64,000 bases of DNA, taken from contig NC_058519.1 in assembly GCF_904849725.1 (NCBI RefSeq), forward strand, positions 20,071,267-20,135,266, given 5' to 3'. Under the pieces are notes generated by a model that saw nothing but the letters and a program-made list of their open reading frames with translations, did not search any database and was not told the origin of the DNA. A program made the position numbers and the translations under genes. Each line of letters opens with the position of its first letter. Within the stretch, counting starts at the first letter, position 1. Origin of the DNA: Hordeum vulgare subsp. vulgare. Lineage: Eukaryota; Streptophyta; Magnoliopsida; Poales; Poaceae. This document shows positions 57,290 through 64,000 of the stretch, piece after piece.

Positions 57290-57540
57290 TTCCTTTTCTT
57301 TTCAGGGTTTCCGATTCCGTATTTCGGTGTTTCCGTGTTCCGTATTTTCAGGGTTTCCGTTTACGTGTTTCCGGTTCCGTATTTCCGTTTACGTCTTTCC
57401 GATTCCGTGTGTCCGTGTTCCGTTTTTTACGAACACGGAATCGGAAACACGTAATCGGAAACACGTATCCGGAAACACCGATTCCGTGTTTGCGGTTAAG
57501 TGTTTCCGATTCCGTGTTTGCGGTTAAATGTTGATGCACC
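57290..57540. repeat. TTTCCGATTCCGTG motif array with inverted copies
   Basis: About ten copies of GTTTCCGATTCCGT-like words in one orientation (57300-57425). A segment in the opposite orientation follows (CGGAATCGGAAACACGTAAT, from 57437), then direct copies again to 57530. The arms can pair around TTTTTTAC at 57423-57430. Located between the left subterminal repeats and the transposase 3' end. Confidence 0.8.
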
Positions 57541-57779
57541 AAATAAAAGTACATATATACATGTAACACGAAGTACTGGACCGATTATCATTACATAATT
57601 TGAAGTTCGTTTCCTATAGCTGTATACTTGCATAGAGAAGGGAGCTGGCTATTGGTTCATAGGATGGAAAAATTCTCCGCCTTCATCTATGACTTGCGTG
57701 AGGAGAAATCCTGCCAATTCCTCTGCAACTGCCTTGCAACGTTGGATTGGTCTGAGCATCGCCCGCTTTCGTTGCAGCT

Positions 57780-60157
57780 TTAAAAGAAGTAGATGACCTC
57801 CTCTGTTCCATAGCCCTTGACCATGCTTCCTTCTGGCCTAGCACGGTTTTTAACATAATTCTTCAAGACTCCCGTGAACCTCTCAAAGGGGAACATATTG
57901 TGTAAGAATACAGGACCGAGAACGGAAATCTCTTGGACTAGGTGAACTATGAGGTGCGTCATAATATTGAAGAAGGTTGGTGGGAACACCAACTCGAAGC
58001 TGACAAGACATTGGACCACGTCCTTCTGTAAACTTGGTAGAGTTGCTGGATCGATTGCCTTCTGAGAAATTGCGTTGAGGAATGCACATAGCTTCACAAT
58101 GGGTACTCGCACGTTTTCTGGCAAAAGCCCTCTCAATGCAATCGGAAGTAACTGGGTCATGATCACGTGGCAGTCATGAGACTTTAGGTTTTGAAACTTT
58201 TTCTCTTCCAGGTTTAGTATTCCTTTTATGTTCGACGAGTAGCCAGACGGGACCTTGATACTGCTCAGGACTTGGAAAAAGATCTCCTTCTCTTCCTTGG
58301 TAAGAGCGTAGCTGGCAGGACCTTTGAAATTCTCTGGATTCATCAGGTCGTCTCGTTCGTGCATACGTTGGTGGTGCAGCCGTGCTTTTGGTGTATCTCT
58401 CGACTTCTTCCCATGCACGCCCAATAAGTTTAGCAGGTTCACGCAAATATTTTTCGTCACGTGCATCACGTCGATCGCAGAGCGAACCTCTAGGAATTTC
58501 CAATAGGGTAGTTCCCAGAATATAGATTTCTTCTTCCACATGGCTACGTGGTTGTCGGCGTCATTCGGAACAGATTGTGCGTGAGGACCCTTACCAAAGA
58601 TTACTTTTATATCTTTGACCATGTCATATATATATCAGTACCTTTAGGGAGGGTTGGCTTCCTCTGTGTATCTGCCTCGCCTTTGAAATGCTTTCCTTTC
58701 TTTCTTACGGGATGCCTGTCTGGAAGAAATCGACGATGCCCCGGGTACACATTCTTGCCTATATGTATACTTTCAGTCTCGCCTAAACAGTGTGTGCATG
58801 CGCTGTATCCCTTGTTTGATTGTCCTGAGATGTTACTAAGAGCGGGCCAATCATTGATGGTTACAAACAGCAACCCTCGTAGGTCAAATTCCTCCTGTTT
58901 GTACTCGTCCCACACACGTACACCTTCGTCAGCCCACAACTCTAAAAGTTCATCAACCAGTGGCCTCAGGTACACATCAATGTTGTTGCCGGGTTGCGAC
59001 GGGCCTGGGATAAGCACTGGCATCATAATGAACTTACGCTTCATGCATAACCAAGGAGGAAGGTTATAGATACATAGAGTCACAGGCCAGGTGCTATGAC
59101 TGCTACTCTGCTCCCCAAACGGATTCAGGCCATCTGTACTTAGACCAAACCTTAAGTTTCTTGGGTCACGTGCAAAGTCCTCGTACTTATCGTCGATGTT
59201 TCTCCACTGCGACCCATCAGCGGGTTGTCTCAGCATATCGTCTTCCTTACGGTCTTCTTTGTGCCATCGCAGCAACTTGGCATGCTCTTTGTTTCGGAAC
59301 AAACGTTTCAACCGTGGTATTATAGGAGCATGCCACATCACCTTGGCAGGAACCCTCTTCCTGGGACGATCGTCGCCCTCAACATCACCAGGGTCATCTC
59401 GCCTGATCTTATACCGAAATGCACCGCATATCGGGCAGGCATTTAAATTCTCGTGCTGACCGCGGTAGAGGATGCAGTCATTGATGCATGCATGTATCTT
59501 ATGCACTTCCAATCCTAGAGGACAGACAACCTTCTTTGCTTCGTACGTACTGCAGGGCAACACGTTATCTCTTGGAAGCATCTTCTTCATTATTTTCAGC
59601 AGCTTTTCAAATCCCTTGTCATATATTCCATTCTCTGCCTTCCATTGCAGCAACTCCAGGGTGGTTCCCAGCTTTTTCTGGCCATCTTCACAATTTGGGT
59701 ACAACAATTTTTTGTGATCTTCTAACATGCGCTCCAACTTCAACCTCTCGTTTTCACTTCCGCAGTTTATCTGTTCTTCACGAATGACCTGACGAAGATC
59801 ATCATCAGACTCATCAACAATGTCCTCAAGTTCAGGCTCGTCTTCCCCCATTTCAGTATCATCGTGTTCACCGAACATAGGATAGTTATCATTATCCTCT
59901 TCTTCTTCATTGTCTTCCATTACAACCCCTCTTTCTCCGTGCTTGGTCCAACAAAAATAACTGGGCATGAAGCCTTCTTGCAACAGGTGGGTGTGTATGG
60001 TTCTTGAGTTAGGGAAATTCCTCTTATTCTAGCATTTTTTACATGGACAAAAAATAAATCCATTCTGCCTGTTTTTCTCAGCCACATTGAGAAAACTATG
60101 CATGCCATTAAGGAATTCGGGACGACGTCGATCATTGTACATCCATTGCCGGTTCAT
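57780..60157 (-). pseudogene. CACTA TNP2 transposase, copy 4 (best preserved, C-terminally truncated)
   Basis: ATG at 60157 (MNRQWMYND). A TAG interrupts the N-terminal zinc region just after CPCKKC. The frame is then open for about 450 codons (58607-59983+): acidic linker, CPLGLEVHKIHACINDCI, GLSTDGLNPFGEQSSSHSTW, IPGPSQPGNNIDVYLRPLVDE and CTHCLGETESIHIG. Near 58625 two extra bases in a TA run shift the frame, and it resumes at 57780-58622 with KKSIFWELPYW, AIDVMHVTKN, LPIALRGLLPENV and FLHNMFPFERFTGVL. It stops at 57780, lacking the DUF4216-like end. Three lesions suffice to inactivate it. Confidence 0.93.
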
Positions 60158-60321
60158 CTGCATTATATAAATTTATCAAAAACCATTATGCTAAATCATC
60201 ATGATTAAATTAATTAATTAATGCAAAAAGTTCATCACACGTTAAAACCAAAGTAGCGTAGTGACCATACATATATAGTTCTCATAAAAATACACACTGA
60301 AACCAACCATAAAAACTCTCT

Positions 60322-60793
60322 CTAATTAATGCATTTAAAAACAACAACAAATGCGATCAAAATCGCAACAAAGGTAACAATTGACCCGACGGCATAATGA
60401 TACCAAGCCTCTTTACTAATTGCATATTTTCTAATCTTTCTAATCTTCAGGCGCATTGCGTCCATCTCGCTCTTGTGACCATCGACGACACCGGCAAGAA
60501 CCTTTTCCAAGGTCATCTTCTCTCTTTCAGTTTTTTCCAACCTTTCTTCAGTTTTTTTCAATCTTTCTTTCAGGCCAACATTTTCTTGTTCAACTAAGTG
60601 TAACTTCTCAACAATAGGGTCGATTGGCATTTCCGGTTCCACTACCTCCTAGATAAAAATATCTATGTCAAGTTGGTCGGCGTAATTAATTGTCATATAA
60701 TCAGGAAATGAAAATATGTAGTTATAAAAGATAATATACCACATCCGAATCATAGACTGGACGAGGGCCAACGGGGACGGATATCAAAACCAT
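60322..60793 (-). CDS. CACTA-encoded coiled-coil protein with C-terminal membrane anchor
   Basis: Two exons: 60740-60793 (ATG, MVLISVPVGPRPVYDSD) and 60322-60648, joined by donor GTATAT at 60739 and acceptor TATCTAG at 60649, phase 0; about 126 residues. Exon 2 encodes heptad-like charged sequence (LVEQENVGLKERLKKTEERL and on), then RLKIRKIRKYAI, then a hydrophobic span AVGSIVTFVAILIAFVVVF close to the C-terminus. This suggests a coiled coil anchored by its tail in a membrane, possibly the nuclear envelope or ER. It lies between the element's 5' end and its transposase on the same strand. First-exon remnants occur in two other elements here (54962-55009, 12440-12465), so it is a regular CACTA component. 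Its function is unknown. Confidence 0.72.
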
Positions 60794-61289
60794 GGCGCTA
60801 TACATATAAAAAAAATCTTACACAATAAGAAAATTATATACAAGTAAATATGTAAATCATACAAATCAAAATTTGTTTTGGTAAATAAAAACAATAGGCT
60901 CACCAAGGTTGTGTCGGTGACGGGGCGATCGACGGCGGTGAGGAAGGGGACAAGGCGCGCGACACTAAAAAAACCACAAATCATAATTAAATTTGAGCTC
61001 AAATTGCATATGTATACATAACAAATGATGAACTCTCTCTAGCTTAGGCATTTCATCAAACACCTAGCTAGCACAACAAAAATGAAATGAGCAAGAAAAC
61101 GAGCAAAACTTGCAATGCCGGAAGAGGGAATGTTGATGCTAACCGTAGGACCGATGGGTGCCAACAATCTTGACAAATGGTGGAGAAAAATGGGGATGGA
61201 TTAGAGCTCCCAAGAGGAAGGAGAGAGCAAAAATGGAGTTGAGCTCGAGCTGGAAAAAATGGAGCTGAGCTCGGAGTGGAATATAGGGG

Positions 61290-61607
61290 AGGGCTTTAGG
61301 ACCGGTTTGTGTTAAAAACCGGTGCTAAAGGGTCTGACAGCGGGGCCCCGCAGTTGCTGCAAAAATGAGAAAAACTTTAGCACCGGTTTGTGATACAAAC
61401 CGGTTCTAAAGGGTCGGTCCACTGGGCCCCCCTCCCTGCAGCAAACGGTCCAAAACCCTTTAGGACCGGTTTGTGTTACAAACCGGTCCTAAAGGCCTTG
61501 CGGCCATTTGCTACAGGGAGGGGGCCCAGCGGACAGACCCTTTAGAACCGGTTTATATCCAATCCGGGTCCAATGTGGTTGGCTCAATGCCCTGTTTTCT
61601 ACTAGTG
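61290..61607. repeat. CACTA 5' subterminal repeats (ACCGGTTTGTG type)
   Basis: At least six inverted pairs of TTTAGNACCGGTTTGTG and ACAAACCGGTNCTAAAGG, ending at CTACTAGTG. They are presumed binding sites for element proteins. The motif differs from the AGTCCCGGTTC type of the other TNP2 elements in the window. Confidence 0.85.
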
Positions 61608-61610
61608 ATT

Positions 61611-62720
61611 GCGATCAGTTACCTCCACATAGACATTACTGGCTTGGTCTATATCAACTTATCGGCAACAACTCGAGTCAACAGCGTTCGTGTCGTCCCT
61701 AGCGTCCATTCCACTCCTGCCGTGACTGCGGGAGAGAATAGAGGAGGGACAAGTAAGACACCAGAAGGGAACGCAGTCACCGCCCTAGGTGCCGACCCAA
61801 GAGACGCAGTTGATGATAGCGCGGTGGAGAAGATGACAAAGGCGCAAGACTTCAAATTCAATCGTAATTGTCCGCTTCTCTCCCGCTATGAGTGAGGGGG
61901 AATGTTATAATTATGTTTAACAATATCTAGCCATCCCACAATTTCCACAGTACCATGTAAGAATAACTTCATATACCTGGGTTTTTTCTGGTCCGCCTTG
62001 GGAACATACGCACAGATGCCAGGGAGTATATATCTTCTCCAAGAAGCAAAGGTAAAATCTAATTAGAAGAATACATGTTTGTAATATGAACACCTAACCT
62101 CCTTAATTACTGGATTTGCTTTATAGTGTATGGGTTCTTGTGGTATCCACCGGATGTGTGTATGGCGGCTAAGGTCATCTTGTATGCAGTTATCCACTAA
62201 CCCAAGAAAAGCCACGAAGCCCCTTCGCCTTTAAAGGGTTGGATTGAGAAATCTACACCATGTATATAAGTTTTGTACCGTTCAGAATTTATCACAAATA
62301 TTAGCACACATGTATTTCCAAGTATCTACAAATAAGGTCCATAACCAGCCTAATAAAAATGACTAAACTTCCATTCTTTTTTTTGCCAATAGACTAATCT
62401 TCCATTATGTACTCACGTTAGTAAGAAAACAACAACTATGCTAAAAAAAACAGCCACACATTTTTACATAAATTTGCAACACTATCAGATTACACTAAAA
62501 AAGATCAGCGCGGCAACATGCGCCAGCAATGATCTAGTGTCTTCAGATAATGTTATCTTAACACTGGACTACTAAACCGGGGCATGAGACCTCCCTCCAC
62601 ATCATTAGTAAGACAGTGCTAAACATTTCAAAAGCTTCAGTCCAGCTACTGTCTACTTAATTTGTACATCAAAAGTCCTAAACAGCACCTCCATTATTGA
62701 TCAGTTTGGATACGGGTTCT
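61611..62720. other. Intergenic/retroelement-like DNA between the CACTA and Myb-like gene
   Basis: The first ~290 bp continue the block left of the CACTA element. They end with GTGAGGGGGAATGTTATAAT, which resembles a polypurine tract followed by an LTR start. The rest, to about 62720, is AT-rich with no recognised element or gene. Confidence 0.35.
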
Positions 62721-62725
62721 TCACA

Positions 62726-63727
62726 TCATTCATCACGTATCCCTAATATTTTCTTGATTCGTTTAATCTGCCTACTTTTAAGAGGATTATAGCATCTTGT
62801 TTGTACATCTCCCTGCAATTTAACAAAATGCAAGAAATGAAAATCAGTGGTGCTCCAAAATTAGTTCAAGAGCTTAAATATGGAATTGCACTTTCTTTTC
62901 AGAGGCAGGTCTTACCTGGCATGGTTTCCGCAAGTTCCTCCACTTATCCTTAAAAATATATACAAAGATTGGTGTTAGTACGAGACCTAGGACAAATAAT
63001 TAGAGGGGGTGTCGATTAGACAAAACAGAAGATGGAGAAACAGAAAGTGTGAGACACAACAAATAGTTACGATGGTACCAATCATTATTAATTCATTCAG
63101 TGCATGGCAAATATCTTGCAGGTTCCAAGCTGACCAAACATCTCAGAATGTATCACCATACTACTTTACCTTCAGATCCCCTGGAGTTCGAGCCCTTTGA
63201 GTTTGATCTGGGTCTGGAAAATATTCCCTCGTTATCATGTGCCATTTTGACTGTCCATATTTTTCAACACCAGCAATCAGTCTATTAACCTCTTCGGGAT
63301 CCCAATGCCTGGTGGGTCTTCGACCGTCACTTCCCGAAGGTGCATCCCGGGGGCAAGAATTATCCTGTTATTAAAACAACCAACAGAAAATAATTCTTTG
63401 GCTGTTTCACCCTGACGAATTAGTAACAGATGGAAATTCTGAATCTCAAAAGAGTGCACACCATATATAAAGCACTAAATACATGTGTGAGTAATTTGTT
63501 GAATTTCAACCTGAGAATATATAAAGTTTGATCCTTACCCCGAAGTGGTTACCCAAAAACCAACCCCGGTCCATGCATAGTGGTATTCTTCTCTTCCGAG
63601 GACCTCTTCTAGGGAGCTTGCACCACCAATCGATCTCCGGTATGTGCCCTGGATAAATGACACGAATGTGCACTGAACTAGTAGAGTCCATTTGTTTGGC
63701 GGGGGAAGTAATTGAGTCAAATGACAA
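62726..63727 (-). CDS. Telobox Myb-like (TRF-like) gene, right copy (5' end uncertain)
   Basis: Four minus-strand exons with consistent phase: 63539 to about 63727, 63170-63364, 62916-62948 and 62726-62812 (TGA). The first ends in GPRKRRIPLCMDRGWFLGNHFG-like sequence shared with the gene at 39672. The second and third encode one Myb repeat: HWDPEEVNRLIAGVEKYG, KWHMITREYF and GDLK-DKWRNLRK, the telobox signature of TRF-like proteins. No stop or frameshift is visible, unlike the left copy. The upstream exon start is not certain, because the first exon of the left copy has no visible counterpart before the window narrows into a MITE. It probably encodes a small nuclear DNA-binding protein. Confidence 0.7.
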
Positions 63728-63851
63728 GTGGTGTAATGCAGCATTGCTTCTAGATCATTTACAGTTCATACAGTACCTATCAGTTCATCCAGTTCCCTCT
63801 CTGGCAGCATGGTGGCTGGCGCCGGATCGCAAGGCAACATCATCTCATGTA

Positions 63852-64000
63852 CTCCCTCCGTTCCTAAATATAAGTCTTTTAAGCGATTTCACTAGGTGTC
63901 TACATACGGAACAAAATGATTGAATGTACACTTTAAAGTATGTCTATATACATCCGTATGTGGTCCATTAATGAAATCTCTACAAAGACTTATATTTAGG
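63852..64000. mobile_element. Stowaway MITE, cut by the window edge
   Basis: Begins CTCCCTCCGTTCCTAAATAT after a TA (63850-63851) and runs to the end of the window, where the opposite inverted repeat (AGACTTATATTTAGG) has started. About 11 bp of the element should lie outside. It is closely related to 2513-2672. Confidence 0.9.

Larger units (their letters stand above)
57065..61607 (-). mobile_element. CACTA element with both ends, TSD ATT
   Basis: The left end is CACTAGTGGAGAAAGGGG; the right end, reverse-complemented, is CACTAGTAGAAAACAGGG. ATT lies on both sides (57062-57064 and 61608-61610). Subterminal repeats AACCGGTNNTAAAGG occupy 57085-57270 and 61290-61560. The element is 4543 bp, with a coiled-coil gene and a TNP2 transposase on the minus strand. 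The transposase lacks its C-terminal part, and the orphan and B3 genes found in larger relatives are absent. It is a deletion derivative with good ends. Confidence 0.95.

Noticed and set aside
57290..57540. CRISPR-like repeat array
   Set aside because: Repeats are short, irregular, partly inverted and lie in a plant transposon; there are no spacers of uniform length.
61473..61895. 140-codon plus-strand ORF
   Set aside because: It spans the CACTA right end (61607), so it joins element and flank by chance.

Overview
The window is nuclear DNA of a Triticeae grass (wheat, barley, rye or a goat-grass; I cannot say which). The basis is the repeat content: Angela/BARE-1/WIS-type Copia LTRs, Caspar-like CACTA transposons with TNP2 transposases, Stowaway MITEs with the CTCCCTCCGT terminus, and the long Gypsy LTRs opening TGATAYGTCTC. 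Almost all of it is nested transposable elements. I found no rRNA, tRNA or CRISPR.

Layout. 1-10.9 kb: Gypsy-type LTR and leader fragments, a decayed Copia gag (minus strand), a Stowaway MITE (2513-2672), one fairly complete LTR with a tRNA-Asp-type primer site (4418-6021), and a solo Angela LTR with perfect 5-bp TSDs (8092-9848). 10.9-13.3 kb: a possible Mutator-like 5' region and the 5' end of a CACTA element. 13.3-17.2 kb: an ~0.8-kb duplicated block whose copies are separated by a truncated Gypsy LTR. 17.2-20.6 kb: a small complete CACTA element. 20.8-37.2 kb: a large CACTA element, lacking only its transposase-side terminus, that carries (all minus strand) a TNP2 pseudogene, a 133-aa orphan gene and a B3-domain gene; an 8.8-kb Angela element sits inside the second B3 exon. 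39.7-40.8 kb: a five-exon telobox Myb-like gene (plus). 41.2-51.7 kb: a second TNP2 CACTA element whose transposase is split by another complete CACTA element (44440-48360) bearing a two-domain B3-like pseudogene. 51.7-55.7 kb: a third TNP2 CACTA (minus). 57.1-61.6 kb: a fourth, with both ends, TSD ATT, and a two-exon coiled-coil/membrane-anchor gene upstream of the transposase. 62.7-63.7 kb: a second telobox Myb-like gene (minus). A Stowaway MITE runs off the right edge.

How the genes work together. The only candidates for ordinary host genes are the two telobox Myb-like paralogues, in opposite orientation about 22 kb apart; the left one has a frame-breaking tandem duplication. The rest is transposon biology. 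The CACTA group looks like a modular system: transposase, a small coiled-coil tail-anchored protein, a 133-aa orphan protein and B3-type DNA-binding proteins recur in different combinations across elements with different terminal repeats. Every transposase copy here is broken, so any movement would need a helper elsewhere.

Limits: exon boundaries are inferred by eye from GT/AG sites and reading phase; family names come from recognition, not a database search.
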